From Tectiglobus sp965224045 (lineage in GTDB: Bacteria > Pseudomonadota > Alphaproteobacteria > Rhizobiales > Hyphomicrobiaceae), in the NCBI GenBank assembly GCA_965224045.1, contig CBDCYD010000005.1, positions 186,001 to 250,000 of the forward strand: a DNA stretch of 64,000 nt, written 5' to 3'. How positions within the stretch are numbered: the first letter of the stretch is position 1; each line of letters opens with the position of its first letter. This document shows positions 24,185 to 30,475 of this stretch, in pieces. The position numbers and the translations under genes were made by a program. The notes beneath the pieces were generated by a model. The model was given only the letters and a program-made list of their open reading frames with translations. It was not told the DNA's origin and did not search any database.

Positions 24185-24825
24185 CGGCCGCTGCCCTAAA
24201 AATGCCGACGCGGGTACATATTCCGCACTTGGATAATTCATTATTCAAGTTGGCTGGCGCTGTGATCAAACTCGTTTTGTACGTTCGTCCCGTTGCTCGA
24301 TGGCCTATCGCAAAGCAGCTTCGCGAGTTGGAAAACTGGGACGTGACTTCGACTGTCATTGAGGGCCGTGACGGCGGAACCCTCGCTGAAGCACTACGCG
24401 TGCTCCGTTCGGGTCGCGGTCTGCTCGTGCACTCGCTCCGCGTGATCTCGCGCAGTCGAAAGACGATCGCCGCAACAATGCAATCTGTGTTCGATCAGAA
24501 GTGCGTTGTCGTAGAGCGCGACGGCTTCATTTACGACAAAGACAACGCAGAAGCGGCGTTGCGCGGTCTACTCGGTGGACAACCGTTCCGGGAGATTGAT
24601 GTGGCACAGCATGGCGGACACAATCGCATTGATGACGAAACCCGCGCCAAGGCACTTGAGTTTTGGCAGGATCACGGGATGTCGAATGCGTCGGTCGAAA
24701 AGCAGGCCGGCATTCCGTATGCAACGATGCGCGGATGGTGGCAGGAGGAGTTTCCGCGAGAGACCAAGCGTGGCCGCCCGGAAGGCGCCAAGGACACGAA
24801 ACCTAGACGCAAACGAAAGCAGTGA
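24181..24825 (+). CDS. HTH protein of unknown function
   Basis: 214 aa. The middle part (ALRVLRSGRGLLVHSLRVIS, RSRKTIAATMQSVFDQKCVV) faintly recalls serine-recombinase N-terminal domains (R-S-R-K), but no catalytic serine motif was found. The C-terminal part (ETRAKALEFWQDHGMSNASV, KQAGIPYATMRGW) is a helix-turn-helix, and the tail is very basic (RRKRKQ). Lower GC than flanking genes. Function not assigned. Confidence 0.6.
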   Translation: MTAAALKMPTRVHIPHLDNSLFKLAGAVIKLVLYVRPVARWPIAKQLRELENWDVTSTVIEGRDGGTLAEALRVLRSGRGLLVHSLRVISRSRKTIAATMQSVFDQKCVVVERDGFIYDKDNAEAALRGLLGGQPFREIDVAQHGGHNRIDDETRAKALEFWQDHGMSNASVEKQAGIPYATMRGWWQEEFPRETKRGRPEGAKDTKPRRKRKQ

Positions 24826-24920
24826 GGGTGGCGCAGTCCTCGGTGCAGGCGCAATAGATTCAGACACGCGGAGATTTGACTGTCACTTCCGGGTGGCAAG
24901 GCGAGGAAGGGTTTTCAAAG

Positions 24921-25163
24921 ATGGCAGGCAACGAAGCTACTGGCGAATACGGCCACGACGACAAGCCTGGCGGCATGGCCGAAGAGTACGCGTGCGCCCA
25001 CTGTGGCGAGACCTACAAAAAAGGTTGGTCAGAAAAAGAGGCCACAGCAGAGGCAAAGGCCAATTGGGGCGACTTGCCAGACGACGACAAAGCCGTGGTT
25101 TGCGATGACTGTTTCAAGAAATTCATGGCCTGGCACGATCAGACAGCAAAAACACAACAATAG
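24921..25163 (+). CDS. Small zinc-ribbon protein
   Basis: 80 aa. YACAHCGETYKKGWSEKE and VVCDDCFKKFMAW give two CxxC pairs about 45 residues apart. The N-terminus is Gly/Asp-rich. ATG 24921 has GAGGAAGGG upstream. Similar small Cys-rich proteins are frequent in this part of the prophage. Confidence 0.6.
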   Translation: MAGNEATGEYGHDDKPGGMAEEYACAHCGETYKKGWSEKEATAEAKANWGDLPDDDKAVVCDDCFKKFMAWHDQTAKTQQ

Positions 25164-25173
25164 GAGCACGACA

Positions 25174-25398
25174 ATGTCAGATCCGATGAAAGACTTCCCG
25201 CGCCGGCAACGAATCGATCGGGCGACGCCTGCAGAAGCCGCCATCCGATCGGCTATTCACGAGGTCGAAAAGATGGGCGCCGATGTCCGACTGACTGACG
25301 CCGTTGTGTTGCTTGCGGCAGCGCTCGATAGTGCGGCGGACTATACCGACGGCGAACAGCAAGTGCGTCGCCTCGTGCACACCGTCGACAACCAATGA
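25174..25398 (+). CDS. Phage hypothetical protein
   Basis: 74 aa, alpha-helical (ATPAEAAIRSAIHEVEKMGA, RLTDAVVLLAAALDSAADYT). GGAG lies upstream of ATG 25174. The pattern resembles small Acb2- or tail-accessory-like helical proteins only in shape; no family is claimed. Its stop is followed directly by GGGTG, the first boundary of the GGTG gene array. Confidence 0.55.
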   Translation: MSDPMKDFPRRQRIDRATPAEAAIRSAIHEVEKMGADVRLTDAVVLLAAALDSAADYTDGEQQVRRLVHTVDNQ

Positions 25399-25406
25399 GG
25401 GTGAGC

Positions 25407-25805
25407 ATGATGCGATCGGGATACCAGCCAAAGTACGGTGGTGGACCACCTGCCAACCCGCCGAATGAAGGCTCATCGGCAATGCGACCCGCAACCGAGG
25501 TCACAAAAGAAGATATTGGAGACGTTCTTGGCGGACTCATGAAGCGGATAGACGCTGAATATCAGTCGATGACGGAGAACGATGTCAGGGCGCGATGGTA
25601 TTTCAAATTTGACGGTGAAAAGCCTCTGCGCATCAACATCTATGAGTTTCACAAGATGCTTGAGCTTTACCGATCGTCATGTCGTCGATGGGAAGAGATG
25701 CACAACGGATCAAGCTGCGTCGTTGAGCGTGTTCGCGACAAGTATCTCATGCCGAAGATCATCGAATTCGAACAGAATGTGCGCGAGCACGTCAACGCAA
25801 AGTAG
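25407..25805 (+). CDS. Array gene: hypothetical protein
   Basis: 132 aa from ATG 25407 (or ATG 25410). GGGTG lies 3-6 nt before the start and touches the previous stop. The N-terminus is Gly/Pro-rich (QPKYGGGPPANPPNEG); a folded part follows (EDIGDVLGGLMKRIDAEY, KPLRINIYEFHKMLELYRSS). No family recognised. Confidence 0.6.
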   Translation: MMRSGYQPKYGGGPPANPPNEGSSAMRPATEVTKEDIGDVLGGLMKRIDAEYQSMTENDVRARWYFKFDGEKPLRINIYEFHKMLELYRSSCRRWEEMHNGSSCVVERVRDKYLMPKIIEFEQNVREHVNAK

Positions 25806-25813
25806 GTGCGGCT

Positions 25814-26302
25814 GTGGGGCGGCGGGCAACATATCAGGAATGCGCATCGGTAGCACGAAGATACACATCGCGTCGTGCGCTTCGTCACAAAAACCCAAGA
25901 GTGTATGCCGCCATCCACCGCCATGGCTGGCATGATTTGTTCAACCACATGGCACCTCCGAAGGAGATTCGATTTGATGAGGGGTCGGCCGAGGAGAAGT
26001 TTGTATTAGCCAACTACGAACTGATGGACATCCACAGCCTGGCTCGTGAAATGGGGTATTCGATTAACGTCACCAATCGTGAGGTCAACCGGGTTCTTGA
26101 AAGGCACAGTCTCTCACGTCGAGCGATTGGAACGCGAACGCGAGCAACTCGAAATGCGCAGATCAAAAAAGATCGACATCTGATGATGATGCGACAGGAC
26201 GGATTGACAGCACGCGAGATCGGAATACGTGTGGGCCGAACTAAGACGACGGTCAATAAGAGCTTCGCGCGCATGCGAAGGAATAGCCAGCCCGGCTGGT
26301 AG
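25814..26302 (+). CDS. Array gene: HTH protein
   Basis: 162 aa from GTG 25814 with GGTG 5 nt upstream. Two helix-turn-helix-like segments: HSLAREMGYSINVTNREVNR and QDGLTAREIGIRVGRTKTTV (the latter a good sigma-70-region-4/homeodomain-like HTH). Basic protein, probably DNA-binding. The last codons overlap the left arm of the 26286-26354 stem. Confidence 0.65.
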   Translation: MGRRATYQECASVARRYTSRRALRHKNPRVYAAIHRHGWHDLFNHMAPPKEIRFDEGSAEEKFVLANYELMDIHSLAREMGYSINVTNREVNRVLERHSLSRRAIGTRTRATRNAQIKKDRHLMMMRQDGLTAREIGIRVGRTKTTVNKSFARMRRNSQPGW

Positions 26303-26354
26303 GACCATCCTTCGCGGAGGGTGGCTGGTAAATGATCCAGAGAGCCGGGCTGGC
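26286..26354 (+). ncRNA. Possible three-way-junction RNA between array genes
   Basis: A perfect 12-bp inverted repeat (26286-26297 with 26343-26354) encloses two smaller hairpins: CCATCC/GGGTGG with loop TTCGCGGA-like, and CTGG/CCAG with an 8-nt loop. The outer stem overlaps the stop codon of the upstream gene. No T-run follows, so it is not a normal terminator. Could be an mRNA-stabilising element or small RNA; seen in sequence only. Confidence 0.45.
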
Positions 26355-26395
26355 GAAGATAGACGCGGCGCTGGGCCGGTAGAGAGGGTGCAACC

Positions 26396-26644
26396 ATGAG
26401 CAACACGTCGATGAAAGAACCGAGCTTTGCTGTGACTAAGCAATCAGGTGATGAACAGCTTCCTCTCGATCTTCCACCTCGCAAAGAGAACAGTGGTCAG
26501 TCACGAGAGCAGCAACCACGTAAGAAGAACATTGTGCCGTTTGTTGATGCCTCAACTCGCGCCATCAGAGAAGAAGCGCGAAAGCGCGTCGATGCGTCGG
26601 GAATTTTTGAGAGTGCGCCGAAGAATCAAACCAACCGATCCTGA
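26396..26644 (+). CDS. Array gene: hypothetical charged protein
   Basis: 82 aa, hydrophilic and probably partly disordered (DLPPRKENSGQSREQQPRKK). GGGTG lies 5 nt before ATG 26396. No family recognised. Confidence 0.5.
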   Translation: MSNTSMKEPSFAVTKQSGDEQLPLDLPPRKENSGQSREQQPRKKNIVPFVDASTRAIREEARKRVDASGIFESAPKNQTNRS

Positions 26645-26817
26645 CGATCGAGCAGAACTGTGTAAGTGGTGCACACCTGTCTGACGAGGACATTGACGCC
26701 GTTCGCGATGGTGCTTCTCATCTGGCGTCATTCGCTGGGCCAGTGGAAAAGCGATGCTTTGCTTGCGGTGGCGTGGACGATTGCGAAGACAGCTGCCCGC
26801 TTCAGGCGGGGCTGTAA
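26641..26817 (+). CDS. Array gene: Cys-rich frame with unclear start
   Basis: A coding-like frame ends at TAA 26815-26817. The sequence GAHLSDEDIDAVRDGASHLA is followed by RCFACGGVDDCEDSC, five cysteines in a zinc-finger-like cluster. No ATG, GTG or TTG start is available; a CTG at 26641 overlapping the previous TGA is the only easy choice. It may be a 5'-truncated cassette. Composition and the following GGTG boundary match the array. Confidence 0.4.
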   Translation: MTIEQNCVSGAHLSDEDIDAVRDGASHLASFAGPVEKRCFACGGVDDCEDSCPLQAGL

Positions 26818-26830
26818 ATGGAGGTGCCGA

Positions 26831-27046
26831 ATGAGCGAAGTAGTTAGAGGTCTAAAGGAAGCGGTGCTGCACGCAAGGCGACGGAAGGAATTGCGCGAAG
26901 GCTGGCCAGACTGGTTTGTGTTTACCGGTTGCACGCATGACGATCTAATGCCTGCAGAGCGCGCGCTTGAACAATGCGGCTGGAAGACATCGCACGCGGG
27001 ATGCCCTGTCCCGTGCCCTGAATGTCCATACAAGAACGACCAGTAG
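26831..27046 (+). CDS. Array gene A, copy 1
   Basis: 71 aa. Basic N-terminal helix (VVRGLKEAVLHARRRKELRE), then DWFVFTGCTHDDLMPAERALEQCGW and a C-terminal CPVPCPECPY cluster. GGTG 4 nt before ATG. Identical at nucleotide level to 28244-28459, and the identity extends from the upstream GGTG to the GGTG after the stop. Confidence 0.65.
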   Translation: MSEVVRGLKEAVLHARRRKELREGWPDWFVFTGCTHDDLMPAERALEQCGWKTSHAGCPVPCPECPYKNDQ

Positions 27047-27053
27047 GTGAGTG

Positions 27054-27251
27054 ATGGGTCAGCGCGAGGTCGAGCATCAGAGACGCCTAGAAGCCTATTG
27101 CAAGGCAAACTACGGCTGCCCTAAATCTGAGGTCATTCGCAGGGCTGTTGATGAGTACATTTCACGCCGGGTTTCGGCGTCTCCAGAGCTGCGGAGGCGC
27201 TTCGTGGCTGCGCAAGGTGATCCAAGTCCAAAACTGCGGCTGGTGAAATAG
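27054..27251 (+). CDS. Array gene B, copy 1 (RHH-like)
   Basis: 65 aa. RRLEAYCKANYGCPKSEVIRRAVDEYISRR fits the helical part of a ribbon-helix-helix or a CopG-like DNA binder. GGTG 4 nt before ATG 27054. Identical to 28879-29076, from the GGTG before the start to the GGTG after the stop. Confidence 0.6.
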   Translation: MGQREVEHQRRLEAYCKANYGCPKSEVIRRAVDEYISRRVSASPELRRRFVAAQGDPSPKLRLVK

Positions 27252-27259
27252 GTGCGGAC

Positions 27260-27454
27260 ATGGGCAGGATTGAAATTCCCGATGATGACGATCAATGCCC
27301 CTTCTGCGGCGGCGAGGGCTACGTGGCGAACTGCCTTGAGGAATGGGCTTGCCGACATCCGCAGGACGGCTGCGAAGACTGCATCACACAGTGCGAGTGG
27401 TGCATTGATCAAAGTCAGGATGCTGGCACGCCAGCGATAGCAACAACGGAATAA
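27260..27454 (+). CDS. Array gene C, copy 1 (Cys-rich)
   Basis: 64 aa. CPFCGGEGYVANCLEEWACRH and GCEDCITQCEWC hold eight cysteines, enough for two zinc sites. GGTG 5 nt before ATG. Two further identical copies at 28468 and 28674. Confidence 0.65.
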   Translation: MGRIEIPDDDDQCPFCGGEGYVANCLEEWACRHPQDGCEDCITQCEWCIDQSQDAGTPAIATTE

Positions 27455-27464
27455 TGGGTGCCCA

Positions 27465-27680
27465 ATGCACTGGCAGAAACTTGATGGTTTCATCCGATTT
27501 GATCAGCGCGCGACATGCGCCAGCGACGATTGCAATCGTCGATCAGACTGGATGATGGAGGCGGGTGGCGTCGCGTCATTTTATTGCGATGGTTGCAAGC
27601 TCTACGTCGCGGCAACTCTCGAACGCGCGCGGCGGTTTGGCCGTCCTAAAACTTTCATCGTAACAACGCCAACGGAATAA
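27465..27680 (+). CDS. Array gene D (zinc-ribbon-like)
   Basis: 71 aa. CASDDCNRRSDWMMEAGGVA then FYCDGCKLYV give two Cys pairs 20 residues apart, a compact zinc ribbon. GGGTG 4 nt before ATG. Single copy in the window. Confidence 0.65.
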   Translation: MHWQKLDGFIRFDQRATCASDDCNRRSDWMMEAGGVASFYCDGCKLYVAATLERARRFGRPKTFIVTTPTE

Positions 27681-27691
27681 TGGGTGCGAGC

Positions 27692-27949
27692 ATGACCACG
27701 CAAGACAATCCGCTATTTGCCGGATACAGACCCAACACATTCCAGGGGATGGACGTTGTGATTCATGACGATCTGGTTCGTGTTCGACGCACGTGGCGCG
27801 AAAGATTGCTGTCTTGGCCGTGGCGTCCGTTCGCGCCGTGGAAGTTCGTGCAGAACGCGGTTGTGCAGCCAGGTGAGGTATTTCAGGCAGGCGGAAAGCT
27901 GATCATGCTGCGCAGTACGTGGCAGGAATTGCAAAAGCAAACCGGATAG
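27692..27949 (+). CDS. Array gene E
   Basis: 85 aa. VRVRRTWRERLLSWPWRPFAPWKF is a basic, Trp-rich amphipathic segment, followed by PGEVFQAGGKLIMLRSTWQEL. GGGTG 5 nt before ATG 27692; an in-frame ATG at 27680 overlaps the previous stop and is less likely by the array pattern. Function unknown. Confidence 0.6.
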   Translation: MTTQDNPLFAGYRPNTFQGMDVVIHDDLVRVRRTWRERLLSWPWRPFAPWKFVQNAVVQPGEVFQAGGKLIMLRSTWQELQKQTG

Positions 27950-27970
27950 CAGAGAAAGTGGGTGCGAGCC

Positions 27971-28234
27971 ATGGCGTTCGACTGGACAGACGACATGAAG
28001 GCTGCGGCATTCGCGGACAGCAAAAAGGTCGTTGCTCAGCACAACTTCATCGAGCACGTCCGCAAGAGCTTCCATGACCGAATGTTCGCTTGTCAGGAAG
28101 CTGCTGACGATGAGATGGAGGCGAACGGCGAAACATCGCTACAGTTCGCCCATCAAGAGGAAGCCGACTGGAATGCTTACATGCTGAAACAGGTTGAGGA
28201 ATTTCAGGCGAAGCAACCCGGCAACAGGAAGTGA
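27971..28234 (+). CDS. Array gene F
   Basis: 87 aa, highly helical and acidic (AAFADSKKVVAQHNFIEHVR, EEADWNAYMLKQVEEFQAK). GGGTG 6 nt before ATG. No family recognised. Confidence 0.6.
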   Translation: MAFDWTDDMKAAAFADSKKVVAQHNFIEHVRKSFHDRMFACQEAADDEMEANGETSLQFAHQEEADWNAYMLKQVEEFQAKQPGNRK

Positions 28235-28243
28235 GGGTGCCGA

Positions 28244-28459
28244 ATGAGCGAAGTAGTTAGAGGTCTAAAGGAAGCGGTGCTGCACGCAAGGCGACGGAAG
28301 GAATTGCGCGAAGGCTGGCCAGACTGGTTTGTGTTTACCGGTTGCACGCATGACGATCTAATGCCTGCAGAGCGCGCGCTTGAACAATGCGGCTGGAAGA
28401 CATCGCACGCGGGATGCCCTGTCCCGTGCCCTGAATGTCCATACAAGAACGACCAGTAG
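28244..28459 (+). CDS. Array gene A, copy 2
   Basis: Exact copy of 26831-27046, protein and DNA. Upstream neighbours differ (gene F instead of the Cys-rich frame), and downstream comes gene C instead of gene B, so the block moved as a unit. Breakpoints coincide with GGTG. Confidence 0.65.
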   Translation: MSEVVRGLKEAVLHARRRKELREGWPDWFVFTGCTHDDLMPAERALEQCGWKTSHAGCPVPCPECPYKNDQ

Positions 28460-28467
28460 GTGCGGAC

Positions 28468-28662
28468 ATGGGCAGGATTGAAATTCCCGATGATGACGAT
28501 CAATGCCCCTTCTGCGGCGGCGAGGGCTACGTGGCGAACTGCCTTGAGGAATGGGCTTGCCGACATCCGCAGGACGGCTGCGAAGACTGCATCACACAGT
28601 GCGAGTGGTGCATTGATCAAAGTCAGGATGCTGGCACGCCAGCGATAGCAACAACGGAATAA
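28468..28662 (+). CDS. Array gene C, copy 2
   Basis: Exact copy of 27260-27454 (eight-cysteine protein). Preceded by gene A and followed by another copy of itself. GGTG 5 nt before ATG. Confidence 0.65.
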   Translation: MGRIEIPDDDDQCPFCGGEGYVANCLEEWACRHPQDGCEDCITQCEWCIDQSQDAGTPAIATTE

Positions 28663-28673
28663 TGGGTGCGGAC

Positions 28674-28868
28674 ATGGGCAGGATTGAAATTCCCGATGAT
28701 GACGATCAATGCCCCTTCTGCGGCGGCGAGGGCTACGTGGCGAACTGCCTTGAGGAATGGGCTTGCCGACATCCGCAGGACGGCTGCGAAGACTGCATCA
28801 CACAGTGCGAGTGGTGCATTGATCAAAGTCAGGATGCTGGCACGCCAGCGATAGCAACAACGGAATAA
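28674..28868 (+). CDS. Array gene C, copy 3
   Basis: Third identical copy of gene C, in tandem with copy 2 (start to start 206 bp). Followed by gene B copy 2. Tandem placement shows the unit length includes the GGTG leader. Confidence 0.65.
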   Translation: MGRIEIPDDDDQCPFCGGEGYVANCLEEWACRHPQDGCEDCITQCEWCIDQSQDAGTPAIATTE

Positions 28869-28878
28869 TGGGTGAGTG

Positions 28879-29076
28879 ATGGGTCAGCGCGAGGTCGAGC
28901 ATCAGAGACGCCTAGAAGCCTATTGCAAGGCAAACTACGGCTGCCCTAAATCTGAGGTCATTCGCAGGGCTGTTGATGAGTACATTTCACGCCGGGTTTC
29001 GGCGTCTCCAGAGCTGCGGAGGCGCTTCGTGGCTGCGCAAGGTGATCCAAGTCCAAAACTGCGGCTGGTGAAATAG
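28879..29076 (+). CDS. Array gene B, copy 2 (RHH-like)
   Basis: Exact copy of 27054-27251. Preceded by gene C and followed by gene G. GGTG 4 nt before ATG. Confidence 0.6.
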   Translation: MGQREVEHQRRLEAYCKANYGCPKSEVIRRAVDEYISRRVSASPELRRRFVAAQGDPSPKLRLVK

Positions 29077-29085
29077 GTGCCTGAA

Positions 29086-29373
29086 ATGCTGCCACACGCT
29101 GCCACTTGTGATCCATGCCCGTCATGCGGGATGCACCATCATCCAGACGCAAAATGCGTTGTTCGCTCGTGCGCTAGCTTTCTGTACATAGCGGAGGCGC
29201 AGCGCATGCTGACGGCCTTTCGATCTGCACGGGGACGGATACACATTTCGAGTGACAACGTTGCCTTTACCGACCCTAACAACGTTGTCCCGGCTCTCAC
29301 GTCAGATCAGGCGCGCGGACTGGCTAAGCGCCTCGAATTCCTCGCCGACGAACTAGACGCAATTTCCAATTGA
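29086..29373 (+). CDS. Array gene G (Cys/His-rich N-terminus)
   Basis: 95 aa from ATG 29086 with GGTG 6 nt upstream (a GTG at 29077 is an unlikely alternative). CDPCPSCGMHHHPDAKCVVRSC is a Cys/His cluster; the C-terminal half has FTDPNNVVPALTSDQARGLA and a helical end. Possible metal-binding regulatory protein. Confidence 0.6.
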   Translation: MLPHAATCDPCPSCGMHHHPDAKCVVRSCASFLYIAEAQRMLTAFRSARGRIHISSDNVAFTDPNNVVPALTSDQARGLAKRLEFLADELDAISN

Positions 29374-29381
29374 GGTGGGTC

Positions 29382-29585
29382 ATGGAGGCAATGCCATCGA
29401 AAGAAGATTTCGACGACGCGGCAGATGAACTTGCTGATGCCATCGTATATCTCCAGACGCAATTGCATGCCGGTGAAGGCGTACTAGAGAGCCAATGGAT
29501 AGGTCCAGTGATGCGGGCACATGAGCTGCTGCTGCAAATGTCCGAAGTTGCCCCGACCAACGAACAACAGAAACTTCCAACGTAG
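29382..29585 (+). CDS. Array gene H
   Basis: 67 aa, acidic and helical (SKEDFDDAADELADAIVYLQ, MRAHELLLQMSEVA). GGTG 4 nt before ATG. No family recognised. Confidence 0.55.
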   Translation: MEAMPSKEDFDDAADELADAIVYLQTQLHAGEGVLESQWIGPVMRAHELLLQMSEVAPTNEQQKLPT

Positions 29586-29594
29586 GTGCGAGCA

Positions 29595-29615
29595 ATGGAA
29601 ATCGTAAGAAGCTGA
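29595..29615 (+). CDS. Six-residue mini-ORF with full array signals
   Basis: ATG GAA ATC GTA AGA AGC TGA encodes MEIVRS. It has GGTG 6 nt upstream and its stop runs straight into the next GGTG. It looks like a cassette whose body was lost, or a leader peptide for gene I. Confidence 0.4.
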   Translation: MEIVRS

Positions 29616-29624
29616 GGTGGCGAC

Positions 29625-29897
29625 GTGGGCAAAGAAGACGGCCGCTGTTTGATTTGCCGCAAGGTGCCGTTCGAGACTGATCGCAACTTGACGCGCACTC
29701 ATTGCAAAGATTGCAAGGAGTCAGCGCTGTACGCCAAAAGCACTGTCGGCGGCGCGCTGGCGGAGCTGTCGCAGGCATGGCACGAACTTGTGGCTGCCTT
29801 GGGTCGCGCGATCGAAGACCATCCACGTGTCGCGATCCTATTCGTGATCGGACTGTTGATCATCGCTGCCGCGCCGGACGATATGTGGCTTGGCTGA
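29625..29897 (+). CDS. Array gene I (zinc finger plus membrane helix)
   Basis: 90 aa from GTG 29625 with GGTG 5 nt upstream. CLICRKVPFETDRNLTRTHC and CKDC form a C4-type finger; the C-terminus has one transmembrane helix (RVAILFVIGLLIIAAAP). Possibly a membrane-tethered regulatory protein. Confidence 0.6.
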   Translation: MGKEDGRCLICRKVPFETDRNLTRTHCKDCKESALYAKSTVGGALAELSQAWHELVAALGRAIEDHPRVAILFVIGLLIIAAAPDDMWLG

Positions 29898-29912
29898 GCG
29901 GGAGGCTTGACC

Positions 29913-30068
29913 GTGCGTGTCGTACTTATCTGGATATTTGGATTGGTCGCAGCCCTATGCTTCGGCGTACTCGTCGACATTGCGGCCGGAGAGCGCGGCT
30001 TCATAGGCGGGGTCGGCGGACTAGCTGCATTTGTATGTGTGCGCCTTTGGGTTGGGGGCAAGAACTAG
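29913..30068 (+). CDS. 51-aa membrane protein, end of array
   Basis: Starts at GTG 29913 with GGGAGG upstream (a normal Shine-Dalgarno, unlike the array). VVLIWIFGLVAALCFGVLVD is a transmembrane helix; a second weak one is GGVGGLAAFVCVRLW. Its TAG runs into GGTG and the inverted repeat at 30069. Confidence 0.6.
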   Translation: MRVVLIWIFGLVAALCFGVLVDIAAGERGFIGGVGGLAAFVCVRLWVGGKN

Positions 30069-30200
30069 GTGACATTGTTGGGCGTCCTGTAGCTCAACTG
30101 GACAGAGTGCCGGCCCGTGGCCGGAGGTTGCGGGTTCGAATCCCAGCCAGGTTCTGGCGGCACGCTTGCTAGCGGCGAACCGCCCGCCCAACAATGTCAC
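30069..30200. repeat. 16-bp perfect inverted repeat enclosing a tRNA-like sequence
   Basis: Left arm GTGACATTGTTGGGCG (30069-30084) and right arm 30185-30200 are exact complements. The 100-bp interior contains a tRNA-like sequence (30083-30154). The element lies between the rightward array and a leftward gene, where a terminator could sit, but there is no T-run and the loop is far too long for a typical terminator. Confidence 0.75.
30083..30154 (+). ncRNA. tRNA-like sequence, degenerate
   Basis: T8/A9, the D-arm GCTC/GAGT with GG in the loop, and an anticodon stem GCCGG/CCGGA (4 of 5 pairs) with loop CCCGTGG are visible, as is the T-loop TTCGAAT. Faults: C instead of T at position 33, base 26 missing, only three T-stem pairs (GCGGG/CCCAG), and an acceptor with only CCTG/CAGG paired. 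The anticodon would be CGT (Thr). Probably a decayed tRNA or a tRNA mimic rather than a decoding tRNA. Confidence 0.5.
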
Positions 30201-30212
30201 TTTGGTACGATG

Positions 30213-30443
30213 CTACTCCCCACCCTTCCAATCGGTGCTGAAACCGCGGGCCGTCGCGCCACGCCGAAACGTCCAGTTGGCCTTGCGAATCGCGGCAACG
30301 ATGTCCCGGGCGATGCGCTTGCGCCGGGCCTCGCGCTGGGGTGGCGGCTCATCGCGATTGGCCTTCGGCGGCAGCTTGTGGCGCGACAGTTCCATGGCCA
30401 CCGTCAGCGCCAGATCATCGTCGTCGGTCCAGTCTTTCACCAT
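30213..30443 (-). CDS. Small basic protein downstream of XRE gene
   Basis: 76 aa. MVKDWTDDDDLALTVAMELS is acidic, then strongly basic (REARRKRIARDIVAAIRKAN). ATG 30443 is chosen; the longer frame overlaps the XRE gene in another phase. Located 32 bp after the XRE gene and probably cotranscribed. Confidence 0.55.
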   Translation of the reverse strand: MVKDWTDDDDLALTVAMELSRHKLPPKANRDEPPPQREARRKRIARDIVAAIRKANWTFRRGATARGFSTDWKGGE

Positions 30444-30475
30444 GCGAACATAGAGAGAACATCGCGGCGGTGGTG

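Noticed and set aside
24181..24825. Serine recombinase
   Set aside because: A faint similarity around RSRKTIAATM, but no catalytic serine motif and no resolvase-domain length; the C-terminal HTH alone is not enough.
26821..29076. Repeats considered as a CRISPR array
   Set aside because: Repeat units are 200-bp whole genes of different kinds, not short repeats with unique spacers, and no cas genes are nearby.
30083..30154. Functional tRNA-Thr(CGT)
   Set aside because: Position 33 is not T, base 26 is absent, the T-stem has only three pairs and the acceptor stem is mostly unpaired. Kept as tRNA-like only.
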